Assembly (NCBI RefSeq): GCF_010499245.1 | Contig: NZ_JAAGOW010000001.1 | Span: forward strand, 558,001 to 622,000 | Direction: 5' to 3' | DNA length: 64,000 nt | DNA from: Variovorax sp. WS11 | GTDB lineage: Bacteria; Pseudomonadota; Gammaproteobacteria; Burkholderiales; Burkholderiaceae_C | Part shown: positions 25,280-35,626 of the stretch, one piece after another | How the letters are laid out: each line of letters begins with the position of its first letter | How positions within the stretch are numbered: the stretch's first letter is position 1 | The notes under the pieces: generated by a model | The model's database searches: none | The model's input: only the letters and a program-made list of their open reading frames with translations | Told to the model about the DNA's origin: nothing | Position numbers and translations under genes: made by a program

Positions 25280-26353
25280 ATGACGCAATCAACCCAAACC
25301 CGACCCTGGCGGCGCACGATCCGGCTCTGTGCCGTGACCGCCGTCGTCACGACCCTGACGGCATGCGCAGGACCGCAAGGGACCCTGGGCAATGCCCTCG
25401 TCTACCGTCCAGGCCTGAAGGGTCTGGCGGCGATTCCACTGCCCGAACGCGATTTGCCGACTGCCGTGGCCGAGCCTTACTTCAAAGTTGGCGAAGGCGG
25501 CAACATGGCCCTGGAAGGGCCGGCCTTCGACCGGCAGGGCAACCTGTATTTCCTCGACATCTACGCGGGCAGAGTGCTGCGGCTGACGCCGGACCGTCAG
25601 CTGACGACGATCTACACGGAGAAGGACCTGCATCCGGCCGGCCTCGCGATCCACAAGGACGGACGCATCTTTGTCGCAGGCCTGGGGCCGATCGGCGCGA
25701 GCGGCACGTTCGAAGCCGGCACCGTCATCGCGCTGGATTCGAATGGCGGCAATCGACAAGTCATCGTGCCGCCTGCGAGCAAGTACCTGGCCGACGATCT
25801 GGCCTTCGACAGCGCGGGGGGCATCTACTTCACAGACTTCCGTGGCACTTCGACGCAGCCGGATGGCGGCGTGTACTACGTGCCTCCGAGTTCCCAGTCT
25901 GTCAGCGTCGTCATTCCCAAGCTCGGCGCTGCAAACGGCGTCGCCGTCAGCCCGGATGGCAAAGTGCTGTGGGCCTCCGAGTTCGCGACCGGACGCATCC
26001 ATCGCGCCGACATGGCATCGCCCGGCGTGGTCGGGCGATGGGGGACGTCCATCCCGTACCAACTCATCGGCCGGGCGCCGGACTCCATGCGGACGGACGC
26101 GGACGGCAACCTGTACGTGGCCGCCTACCACCAAGGAAGACTGCTGGTGCTCAGCCCCGGCGGTGTTCCGATCGGGCAGATCCTCGTGCCGGGACGTGAG
26201 GACGACAAGTTTCTTAAAGTGACCAGCATGGCCTTCATTCCGGGGACCAACGAAATGGTCATCCTGGCGCGAGATGAACTCAAGAAGACGGGCGCGATGA
26301 TCTTCAAGGCCAGAGGGTTCGCGAAGGGGCCGACCCTTTACTCTCACCAATGA
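25280..26353 (+). CDS. SMP-30/gluconolactonase-like beta-propeller lipoprotein
   Basis: A 357-residue exported protein. The signal peptide ends in a lipobox, LTAC, with C29 as the lipidated residue. The mature part is a six-bladed SMP-30/NHL-like propeller: 'LEGPAFDRQGNLYFLDIYAGRVLRL', 'DDLAFDSAGGIYFTDFRGT', 'ANGVAVSPDGKVLWASEFATGRIHRAD' and 'DSMRTDADGNLYVAAYHQGRLLV'. The Glu, Asn and Asp of the SMP-30 metal site appear in order. It probably hydrolyses a lactone at the cell envelope. It is the first of a three-gene envelope/uptake set with the porin and the CMD-like protein. Confidence 0.85.
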   Translation: MTQSTQTRPWRRTIRLCAVTAVVTTLTACAGPQGTLGNALVYRPGLKGLAAIPLPERDLPTAVAEPYFKVGEGGNMALEGPAFDRQGNLYFLDIYAGRVLRLTPDRQLTTIYTEKDLHPAGLAIHKDGRIFVAGLGPIGASGTFEAGTVIALDSNGGNRQVIVPPASKYLADDLAFDSAGGIYFTDFRGTSTQPDGGVYYVPPSSQSVSVVIPKLGAANGVAVSPDGKVLWASEFATGRIHRADMASPGVVGRWGTSIPYQLIGRAPDSMRTDADGNLYVAAYHQGRLLVLSPGGVPIGQILVPGREDDKFLKVTSMAFIPGTNEMVILARDELKKTGAMIFKARGFAKGPTLYSHQ

Positions 26354-26386
26354 GACATCGCGCCCTGGCGATGAAGAAAGGCCGCT

Positions 26387-26403
26387 CTTCGATCGTCCAC
26401 GAA
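26387..26403 (+). promoter_or_regulatory. Candidate LysR-type operator upstream of the porin gene
   Basis: CTTCGATCGTCCACGAA keeps the right half (CACGAA) of the dyad seen at 22076 and ends 28 bases before ATGGAC. Confidence 0.45.
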
Positions 26404-26431
26404 ATCAGCAACTCGTGTCCAAGAAATGCCG

Positions 26432-26461
26432 ATGGACCGCGCGTTTGCGAATTTCTAGACT
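26432..26461 (+). promoter_or_regulatory. Predicted promoter of the porin/CMD unit
   Basis: ATGGAC 26432-26437, 18 bases, TAGACT 26456-26461. The spacer is one base shorter than in three sister promoters. Confidence 0.55.
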
Positions 26462-26664
26462 GCATCTCGTGTACGAAGAGATCGGCTTCGTACCACTGCA
26501 CTGGGTCAATGGGTTCGACCAGAACGTAAGGCCACTCAGAGCAAAGCCGGCCAATGAAAGCCGGAAGCTGAAGAAGACGCGGGGGTCGCCACGCCGGCGA
26601 TCTCGAACGCACCGTCGCGAGTGCTGCCACCTTCCATTCTGGAACAAACCGGAGACATAGATCC

Positions 26665-27708
26665 ATGAAAAAAACGCTGCTGGTGCTCGCCCTGCTCGGA
26701 GCGGTCACCACCACCCATGCCCAGTCGTCCGTGACGCTGCAAGGAACCGTCGACGTCGGACTGGCCTACTCCAAAGGCTCGCTCACCAGTCGCAAAGGAT
26801 TGATCAGCGGCGGCAACGCGACCAGCAAGCTGATTTTCCGGGGCGTCGAAGACCTGGGTGGAGGTCTGTATGCCATGTTCTGGCTCGAGTCCGGACTCAA
26901 CGCCGACGATGGTACCGGCCAGCCAACGAACATCAACAATCAACCGACGGGTGCGACCGCCAGTGGCTTGATGACCTTCAACCGCCGGTCGATCGTCGGG
27001 CTCGGTGGATCCTGGGGCGAGATGCATCTTGGACGCGATTGGTCGCCCAGCTACGAGACATTCGTCAGCAAGTTCGATCCGTTCGCATTGGCAGTGGGAC
27101 TCGGCATCAATTACTCGGGCAGCATCAATCCGAACCAGATTCGGGCTTCGAACACCATCTCCTACCTCACACCCAAAGTCCTCGGGGGGTTCGGCCTCAA
27201 TGTCCAGCACTGGTTCGGCGAGAACACCAGCGGAACACCCACCGAACGCAACGGCACGGGCAGCGGGGTGCGATTGACCTACGACAGCGGCCCGATCAAT
27301 GCAGCCGCGACGTTCATGCAGACTTCGTATGCCACCGGGGATGCCATCTACCGCAATATCGCTGGTGCGTATGACTTCGAGGTCGCCAGGCTCTCCTTCA
27401 ATGTGAACCACGACCAGCAAGGCCAGCTCAAGCAATCCGGCTGGCTGGTGGGGCTGACAGTGCCGGTGGGGGTGACGCTGCTCAAGGCGTCCTATTCGAC
27501 GATCCGGACCAAGCAAACGGGCCAGGACCCCGAAGGCAGGAAGCTGGCAATCGGAGCGGTCTACAACCTTTCGAAGCGAACTGCCCTCTATTCGACCATT
27601 GCGACGATCCGCAACAGCGGCGGTGCGAGGTACGCCACCGTCAACGCCACCACAGCGCCCAACCGATCCTCCACCGGCATCGACCTGGGAATTCGTCACA
27701 ACTTCTGA
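26665..27708 (+). CDS. Gram-negative trimeric porin (betaproteobacterial OmpC-like)
   Basis: A 347-residue outer-membrane beta-barrel. It has a signal peptide 'KKTLLVLALLGAVTTTHAQS', the first strand 'VTLQGTVDVGLAYSKG', the typical 'KLIFRGVEDLGGGLYAMFWLESGLNADDGT', 'NRRSIVGLGGSWGEMHLGRDWSPSYE', and a C-terminal strand ending in Phe (GIDLGIRHNF), needed for barrel assembly. Alternating hydrophobic strands run throughout. It has its own promoter of the LysR-like set and would let the pathway substrate cross the outer membrane. Confidence 0.93.
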   Translation: MKKTLLVLALLGAVTTTHAQSSVTLQGTVDVGLAYSKGSLTSRKGLISGGNATSKLIFRGVEDLGGGLYAMFWLESGLNADDGTGQPTNINNQPTGATASGLMTFNRRSIVGLGGSWGEMHLGRDWSPSYETFVSKFDPFALAVGLGINYSGSINPNQIRASNTISYLTPKVLGGFGLNVQHWFGENTSGTPTERNGTGSGVRLTYDSGPINAAATFMQTSYATGDAIYRNIAGAYDFEVARLSFNVNHDQQGQLKQSGWLVGLTVPVGVTLLKASYSTIRTKQTGQDPEGRKLAIGAVYNLSKRTALYSTIATIRNSGGARYATVNATTAPNRSSTGIDLGIRHNF

Positions 27709-27750
27709 GGCCCCACGGGCCGTACACACCACCTCGAAGGACCTTTGCAC

Positions 27751-28134
27751 ATGCATCGCAGCAGCAGGGAAATCGGCCGGCAGATCATGAACGAGCTCAT
27801 GGGAGAGGGCTACGTGGAAGGCAAGGACAAGAAAGCCAATGCCTTCACGGCCGTGCTCAACGAGTATTCGGAGGAGGTGTGCTTCGGAAGGATATGGGCA
27901 CGCGAAGGCATCGATCGGAAGCTGCGCAGCATTCTCAACATCGCCATGCTGACAGCGCTGAATCGACCCGTGCAGCTGCGTCACCACCTGGAAGGTGCCC
28001 TCAACAACGGTGTCACAGTGAACGAGTTGCGCGAAATTCTCCTGCACACGGCTGTGTACTGCGGGCTACCGGCAGCAGGCGAGGCGTTCAAAGTGGCTGA
28101 AGAGGTCTTGAAGAGCCGCCAACTCATCGACTGA
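27751..28134 (+). CDS. Carboxymuconolactone decarboxylase (CMD/AhpD) family protein
   Basis: A 127-residue all-helical CMD-family protein. The 4-carboxymuconolactone-decarboxylase-like pattern 'YSEEVCFGRIWAREGIDRKLRSILNIAMLTALNRPVQLRHHLEGALNNGVTVNELREILLHTAVYCGLPAAGEAF' is clear. It has the conserved Glu/His and a single Cys in 'VYCG' but no CxxC, so it is not an AhpD-type peroxidase. The ATG at 27751, with AAGGA upstream, is preferred over an in-frame TTG at 27745. It lies 42 bases after the porin gene. The decarboxylase or lactone-processing role is inferred from family only. Confidence 0.85.
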   Translation: MHRSSREIGRQIMNELMGEGYVEGKDKKANAFTAVLNEYSEEVCFGRIWAREGIDRKLRSILNIAMLTALNRPVQLRHHLEGALNNGVTVNELREILLHTAVYCGLPAAGEAFKVAEEVLKSRQLID

Positions 28135-28164
28135 AACGTCGTTGACATGCCTGCCTCCGGCTCA

Positions 28165-30478
<2,314 letters not shown>

Positions 30479-30639
30479 TCAATTCTGGTGATCGCCCCCC
30501 GCTACGACTAGATGGCAGAATTGGCAAAGACTTGTGAGGAGCCCTCATCAATGAGCATATTTGTAGGCCAGAGAGCTTGGCCCGCCCAAGAACCCTTCGC
30601 TCCGGGGGCCTTCGCAGCGCGTTCCGCCTCTATTGGATC

Positions 30640-31047
30640 TCACCAAGCGTCGAGCCCTACGCGAACCGCCTCGATGGCCTGTTCGGGAAACGCGCTTGAG
30701 CCACGAAGCAAGTTGACGGTACGCACCGTCCGGCCCCGCTCCTGGCAAGGCACATTGAGCGCGAAGAACAGGTCGAGCGCCTCCAAGGTCTTGTAGTCCT
30801 CGAAAGCCGAACGGAACTCCGCTCTCGTCTGCGAACGGAACACTTGGCCGCCAAAGATCACGTGGTTGGCCCACGAACTGCTCATCAGGCGCTTGACGCC
30901 GGCGCTTGGATAGTTCGTCTCGTCTGTGGAAAAGCTGCGCCTGACCAGGTTTTCGCTCCAGTCCACTTCGAGAACCGTCATCAGATCGAAGTCCAATCGC
31001 AGCGCCAAGCGCCTGGCGAAATCAGACCAGTCCCGCTGGGAAGTCAT
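30640..31047 (-). CDS. Small GAF-domain protein
   Basis: A 135-residue single-domain protein with a GAF-like pattern: 'LDFDLMTVLEVDWSENLVRRSFSTDETNYPSAGVKRLMSSSWANHVIFGGQVFRSQTRAEFRSAFEDYKTLEALDLFFALNVPCQERGRTVRTVNLLRG'. It has no output domain. Its start overlaps the LivM-like permease stop by 4 bases, so it is made with the ABC importer. Similar stand-alone GAF proteins occur next to amino-acid or amide catabolic genes. A ligand-sensing or ligand-binding role is inference. Confidence 0.7.
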   Translation of the reverse strand: MTSQRDWSDFARRLALRLDFDLMTVLEVDWSENLVRRSFSTDETNYPSAGVKRLMSSSWANHVIFGGQVFRSQTRAEFRSAFEDYKTLEALDLFFALNVPCQERGRTVRTVNLLRGSSAFPEQAIEAVRVGLDAW

Positions 31048-32015
31048 GCGCGGCTCGCCAGAACGTTTGATGACGGCTCCGACTCGGCAGCGGCACTCGC
31101 CTTCGCGCGTCGCGGGGCAGAGTCCGCTCGCGCCTTCTGATTCACGCTCTGAAATGCACCTTCCGGCCTGAGCTGCATGATCGCGATCAAGCTGATCGCG
31201 ATGACGAACTCACGCAGCGAAGCGACCTGCACGGCGGTCAGGGCGGGAACAACGGCCGCAACGAATCGTGTCGACTCCAGCAAGGCGACGACGGCCAGCG
31301 AACCGACGATGGCTCCGATCACGCGCGTGTAGCCGCCGGCCGTCGCCGCGAGGAAGATGTAGATGGTCAGGAGCGGCACGAAGCCATCGGGCGCGATGTA
31401 GCTGGTGAGGTGGGCATAGATGCCACCCGCGATGCCAGACAGCGCAGCGCCCACGAAGAAGGTCTTGAGCTTGAGTTGCAACACCGCCTTTCCCGCCACA
31501 GCCGCCACCTGTTCGTCGTCGCGCACGGCCCTGAGCGCACGCCCATAGGGCGACCTGAACAGCCGGGTGAGGCAGAGCGCGGTGGCGCCAACGATCGCCC
31601 AGACCAGAAGCAGATAGAACCAGGGGTGTGCTGCACCGAGTTCGAACTTGAGCGGCGAACGGATGCCCGAGAGACCGTCGCTGCCTCCGGTAAGCCATTT
31701 TTCATTGGTCGCCACGAGCCGGATAACTTCGGCGAAGCCCAGCGAGACGATCGCCAGGTAGTCCCCGCGCAGCGGTCGCGTCACGTACGACAGGACGACT
31801 CCGACCGCGCCGGCCATCAGGGCCGCACACACGAGAGAGATGCCGATCGGAACGCCGGCGCTCGAAAGCAACGCGGAGGTGTACGCACCGACGGCATAAA
31901 AGCCGACCAAGCCGAGATTCACCATGCCGCCCTGCCCCCAGATCGTCACCAATCCGAGGGATAACAGGGCATAGATGCCGGCCAGGGTGGCCATGAACAC
32001 GAGGTATGAAGTCAT
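31044..32015 (-). CDS. Branched-chain amino-acid-type ABC transporter permease (LivM family)
   Basis: A 323-residue inner-membrane permease with about ten hydrophobic segments. It has the LivM pattern 'LSLGLVTIWGQGGMVNLGLVGFYAVGAYTSALL', 'YLAIVSLGFAEVIRLVATNEKWLTGGSDGLSGI' and the EAA-like loop 'GRALRAVRDDEQVAAVAGKAVLQLKLKTFFVGAALSGIAGG'. A 40-residue Ala/Ser/Arg-rich tail follows the last segment. Start ATG 32015 overlaps the LivH-like stop by 4 bases. Confidence 0.92.
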   Translation of the reverse strand: MTSYLVFMATLAGIYALLSLGLVTIWGQGGMVNLGLVGFYAVGAYTSALLSSAGVPIGISLVCAALMAGAVGVVLSYVTRPLRGDYLAIVSLGFAEVIRLVATNEKWLTGGSDGLSGIRSPLKFELGAAHPWFYLLLVWAIVGATALCLTRLFRSPYGRALRAVRDDEQVAAVAGKAVLQLKLKTFFVGAALSGIAGGIYAHLTSYIAPDGFVPLLTIYIFLAATAGGYTRVIGAIVGSLAVVALLESTRFVAAVVPALTAVQVASLREFVIAISLIAIMQLRPEGAFQSVNQKARADSAPRRAKASAAAESEPSSNVLASRA

Positions 32016-32899
32016 TCGCGAACTCCAGACGCGCCAGCGAACAGTCCGCTGGGACGCACCAACAGAACCAGCAGGATCGCCACGAACGCCGTCGCCGACT
32101 GGTAGACCGGAGAAATGGCCAGCAGCGCAAGCTCGCTGACCACGCCGATGAGGAGCGCCCCAAGCACTGCGCCGGTGAGGCTCGTCAGCCCACCGAGCAC
32201 GCTCGCCGAAAAGATGATCAACAGAAGGCGGGAACCCGTGGACGGGTCGACACTGGTGTCTATGGCGAGCAACGCCCCACCCGTGCCGGCAAGCCCCATG
32301 CCGATGAACGTCGCGAGGTTTGACAGCCTTGCCGGATCTATCCCCTTGAGGCGGGCCAGATCGGGGTTGTCGGCCACGGCGCGCATCGCCTTCCCGACGC
32401 GCGTGACGGTGAAGAACACCGCCAGCACCATGGCAATGGCCAGGGCGATGCCGAGGTTGTGCATCTGCTGCGGACCGATCCGAATGCCACCGAACTGCAC
32501 ATCGCGTGCGATGGGCATCTCGAAGCTGTTCAGGTCGCTGCCGAAGCCGAAGCGCAGTGCGTTTTCCAGCGCGAGGTTCAGCGCAATAGACACGATGGCC
32601 ACCATCAGCGGTGTATGAGCCGACACCTTGCGGCGCATGGGAACGAGTGCCAGGCGATCGCCGACGACGCCCACCAGCCCGGCCATCGCGAATGCCACCA
32701 CCAGGACGGGAACGAGGGGCCAGTGCAGATGGCTGTTGACCAGCCACCCTGCGTAGGCGCCCACCGTCATCTGAGCGGCGATGCTGAAGTTGATGAAACC
32801 AAGCACGCTGAAGATGAGCGTCAGGCCCAGGGCGGGCAGGGCCACGACCGCCCCCATCACCAACCCATTGGCCAAGTGCTGAACGATATCGGAGAACAT
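32012..32899 (-). CDS. Branched-chain amino-acid-type ABC transporter permease (LivH family)
   Basis: A 295-residue permease: 'LANGLVMGAVVALPALGLTLIFSVLGFINFSIAAQMTVGAYAGW' is the LivH signature. 'FFTVTRVGKAMRAVADNPDLARLKGIDPARLSNLATFIGMGLAGTGGALLAI' is the cytoplasmic coupling loop. It pairs with the LivM-like protein to form the membrane channel. Nineteen bases separate it from the receptor gene upstream. Confidence 0.92.
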   Translation of the reverse strand: MFSDIVQHLANGLVMGAVVALPALGLTLIFSVLGFINFSIAAQMTVGAYAGWLVNSHLHWPLVPVLVVAFAMAGLVGVVGDRLALVPMRRKVSAHTPLMVAIVSIALNLALENALRFGFGSDLNSFEMPIARDVQFGGIRIGPQQMHNLGIALAIAMVLAVFFTVTRVGKAMRAVADNPDLARLKGIDPARLSNLATFIGMGLAGTGGALLAIDTSVDPSTGSRLLLIIFSASVLGGLTSLTGAVLGALLIGVVSELALLAISPVYQSATAFVAILLVLLVRPSGLFAGASGVRE

Positions 32900-32918
32900 C
32901 TCGATCCTTTGGCTAGCC

Positions 32919-34124
32919 TCAAGCCACCTTGGTCACTGCGAGCTTGCCCTTCTGGATCTGCTCGTAGCGGAAGAAGACGCCCTTGACGTCACCGTTGTCG
33001 GCGAAATCGAGCGGCCCGCTGGCCCCATCGAAGTTGATGCGGCCTCCTGCGCTCAGAAGCTTCAGCCCGTCGGCAGCGTTGTCGACAACCTTGCCCTGAG
33101 GCGACTGGGAGACGCCGCGCAGGTTGTCCCGCACAGTGGTTCCGTTGGCCTCGCCGGACGGTGCGCTGGCGAGCGCGAGCGCGACGAGATTTACGTGGTC
33201 GTAGACTTGACAGGAATAACTGTCGAGCGCGTCGATCTTCATCTTCGCGACCAGCCGCTTGTAGGCACCTGCAGCAACGGCCGCCGACGGGACCAGCGAG
33301 TAGGCGCCCTCTCCGACTTCGGCGGGCACCGCCTCCACGAGCTTTTGGTTGATGCCGAAAGAGAAGCCGATGCGCTTGCCGTCGTAGCCGGCACGATAGA
33401 GGTCCTTCAGCACGACCGACGTGTCGGGGACATAGCCGCCGAGCACGATCACATCCGGCTTGGTGCGCAGCGCCTGGTCGACTTCGGAACGGTAGCTGGA
33501 CTTTTTGTCTTCGTAGATCAGACCCGCGCCGGCGCCGCCGGCGCGCGAGAAGATGCCCGAGATGATGTCGATATACGACTGCGCAAACGGCGTTTGGGGC
33601 CCAAGGAAGAACATCTTCTTGCAGCCGAGTTCCACGCCGAGGTCGCCCACCCGCGTGCCCTGCAGCGTCACGGTCGGTGAAGTGCGGAAGACATAGCCCT
33701 GATGAGGAAGCTTCGTGATGCTGTCTGCGCCCGACGCGGTGGCCAGGACAGTCCTGCTCTCCCAGCACAAGGGCGCGATGGCCGAGGTCACCGAGGACGC
33801 ATAGGATCCGCCGATGGCCACGACCCGGTCGACGTCGATCAGCTTGCGTGCAGCGCGCACGGCCGCCTCCGGGTTGCTCTGATCATCCTCGATGACGACT
33901 TCCACGCGGCGTCCGTTGACGCCACCGGCTGCGTTGATCTCCTCCGCGGCGATCTGGGCCGCCCGGCTCATGGTCGCGCCGAACTGACTCGTGGCACCGG
34001 TTAGAGGGATCAGGATGCCGATCCTGATCGGCTCCTTGTTCTGAGCCCAAAGGAGCGGGTGAGCCGCCCCCAGGGCTGCCGCGGCGCTTGTACATAGGAA
34101 AGATCTTCTGCTAGTCATGGACAT
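32919..34124 (-). CDS. ABC transporter periplasmic amino-acid/amide-binding protein (LivK/Peripla_BP_6 family)
   Basis: A 401-residue receptor. The start 'MSMTSRRSFLCTSAAAALGAAHPLLWAQN' is a twin-Arg (RRSFL) signal, so Tat export is likely. The mature protein has 'IRIGILIPLTGATSQFGATMSRAAQIAAEEINAAGGVNGRRVEVVIEDDQSNPEAAVRAARKLI' typical of the family, and 'GYVPDTSVVLKDLYRAGYDGKRIGFSFG'. It determines the specificity of the importer. The neighbouring amidohydrolase and aminotransferase suggest an amide, amine or amino-acid derivative as ligand. Confidence 0.92.
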   Translation of the reverse strand: MSMTSRRSFLCTSAAAALGAAHPLLWAQNKEPIRIGILIPLTGATSQFGATMSRAAQIAAEEINAAGGVNGRRVEVVIEDDQSNPEAAVRAARKLIDVDRVVAIGGSYASSVTSAIAPLCWESRTVLATASGADSITKLPHQGYVFRTSPTVTLQGTRVGDLGVELGCKKMFFLGPQTPFAQSYIDIISGIFSRAGGAGAGLIYEDKKSSYRSEVDQALRTKPDVIVLGGYVPDTSVVLKDLYRAGYDGKRIGFSFGINQKLVEAVPAEVGEGAYSLVPSAAVAAGAYKRLVAKMKIDALDSYSCQVYDHVNLVALALASAPSGEANGTTVRDNLRGVSQSPQGKVVDNAADGLKLLSAGGRINFDGASGPLDFADNGDVKGVFFRYEQIQKGKLAVTKVA

Positions 34125-34141
34125 GCTCCAGGAAAGTTGAA

Positions 34142-34861
34142 TCAGTGAATCTGTGCGCCGCCGAGAAACAGATGACGAACCTCGTCATCCGCCAACAGCT
34201 CCGCGGCACTAGCGTCCCTGAGCTTTCGCCCAGCGACAAGAACAAGGCCCCGCGTGCCGTACTCGAGGGCAAGCAACGCGTTCTGCTCGACCATCAGAAT
34301 CGCGAGGCCTTGGCCCGCCAGCTCGCGGATCAGGTCGAAGACTTCGTCGGCTGCGGCGGGCGAAAGCCCCGCTGTCGGCTCGTCCAAGAGCAGCACGTGC
34401 GGCTGCGTCATCAGGGCGATCGCCATCGCAAGCACCTGTCGCTGGCCTCCAGACAGATTGCCGGCCTTGTGCTTCAGGCGCGGCTTCAACAGCGGAAAGC
34501 GCTCGAGCTGCGCCTCGACCCGGGACTTGAGTTCTGCGCGCACCAGGTAGCCGCCCATCTCGAGGTTCTCTCTGACTGAAAGGCTCTGGAAGACGTTGCG
34601 CTCCTGCGGCACGAAACTGAGGCCGTGTTCGCAGGCGTCCTGTGCGCTGCCCGGCACAAGATGACGGCCATCGATCTCCACATGGCCTGTCTTGGGCTTG
34701 AGAAGACCCGCAACGAGCTTCAGGAACGTCGACTTGCCAGCACCGTTGGGGCCGATGATCACGGCAAGATCGCTTGCCTTCACTTCGAGATCGATGCCCT
34801 TGACGATCTCATCCGCGCTGCCGTAGCCGCCGCGGATATCACCGACATTCAGAGTCGTCAT
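34142..34861 (-). CDS. ABC transporter ATP-binding protein (LivF family)
   Basis: A 239-residue ATPase: Walker A 'GPNGAGKST', Q-loop 'SFVPQERNVFQSLSVRENLEMGG', signature 'LSGGQRQ', Walker B 'HVLLLDEPTAGLSP' and the switch-His position occupied in 'ILMVEQNALLALEYGTRGLVL' (LivF proteins have Q here). ATG 34861 overlaps the LivG-like stop by 4 bases. Confidence 0.92.
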   Translation of the reverse strand: MTTLNVGDIRGGYGSADEIVKGIDLEVKASDLAVIIGPNGAGKSTFLKLVAGLLKPKTGHVEIDGRHLVPGSAQDACEHGLSFVPQERNVFQSLSVRENLEMGGYLVRAELKSRVEAQLERFPLLKPRLKHKAGNLSGGQRQVLAMAIALMTQPHVLLLDEPTAGLSPAAADEVFDLIRELAGQGLAILMVEQNALLALEYGTRGLVLVAGRKLRDASAAELLADDEVRHLFLGGAQIH

Positions 34862-35625
34862 GCGCGGCTCCTCCCAAGGTAAGAAGATTGGACGCGGCGG
34901 TCCGACGTGACCTGGTCGAAGCTGCCGTGCGTCAGGTACTTGCCTTCGGCCATCACGATCACTTCTTCGCAAAGCCGCTTGATGAGCGCCATCTCGTGTT
35001 CGATCAGAAGGATCGCGATGCCTTCGGCCTTCACCGCTTCGAGCTGGTCCGCGATTTCACCCACGAGCGTGGGATTGACGCCGGCCATGGGCTCGTCGAG
35101 CAGGATCATCTCGGGCTCGGCCAGCAGCGCTCGCCCGATCTCCAGAAGCTTCTTCTGGCCACCGGACAATGCCGGCACGAGGTTGTCGAGAACGCCGTTC
35201 AGGCGAAGCCTGTGCGCCATGGCCCACACCTTTTCCCGCAACTCTTCCTCATGCGCCTTGACCGCTGCACCACTCACGAGTCCTGCCAGGAAGCCCTCCC
35301 CCGCCTGCCTGGGTCCGTAGAGCATCAGATGCTCGAAAACCGTCATGCGAGGACAACCACGCGCAAGTTGGAAGGTGCGGATCAGTCCGGCGCGGGAGAT
35401 GCGCTCGGGTCGCTTTCCGGCAATGTCCACGCCGTTGAAAACGATGCGTCCGGTCGCCTGGGGCAGCAGGCCGGTAACGGCATTGAAAAGGGTGGTCTTG
35501 CCCGCGCCGTTCGGCCCGATCAGGCCGGTGGTCTTCCCGCGCGCTACGTTGAAACTTGCGCCAGCAAGCGCATGCAAGCCGCCGAAGGTCGCACGCAGGT
35601 CGGAAATTTCGAGGAGCGTCGTCAT
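34858..35625 (-). CDS. ABC transporter ATP-binding protein (LivG family)
   Basis: A 255-residue ATPase: 'LRATFGGLHALAGASFNVARGKTTGLIGPNGAGKTTLFNAVTGLLP' (Walker A), 'GLIRTFQLARGCPRMTVFEHLM' (Q-loop), 'ALSGGQKKLLEIGRALLAEPEMILLDEPMAGVNPTL' (signature and Walker B), 'IEHEM' (switch His). ATG 35625 follows the amidohydrolase stop by one base. LivG-type subunits carry the C-terminal 'YLG' element, present here (SSYLGRSRA). Confidence 0.92.
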   Translation of the reverse strand: MTTLLEISDLRATFGGLHALAGASFNVARGKTTGLIGPNGAGKTTLFNAVTGLLPQATGRIVFNGVDIAGKRPERISRAGLIRTFQLARGCPRMTVFEHLMLYGPRQAGEGFLAGLVSGAAVKAHEEELREKVWAMAHRLRLNGVLDNLVPALSGGQKKLLEIGRALLAEPEMILLDEPMAGVNPTLVGEIADQLEAVKAEGIAILLIEHEMALIKRLCEEVIVMAEGKYLTHGSFDQVTSDRRVQSSYLGRSRA

Positions 35626-35626
35626 G

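Larger units (their letters stand above)
26354..26664 (+). other. 311-base intergenic region holding the porin promoter
   Basis: There is no coding sequence I would accept here. It contains the candidate operator at 26387-26403, the promoter at 26432-26461 and a leader of about 195 bases ending with GGAGACATAGATCC before the porin ATG. The leader is longer than in the sister units and might fold, but I see no known riboswitch. Confidence 0.5.
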
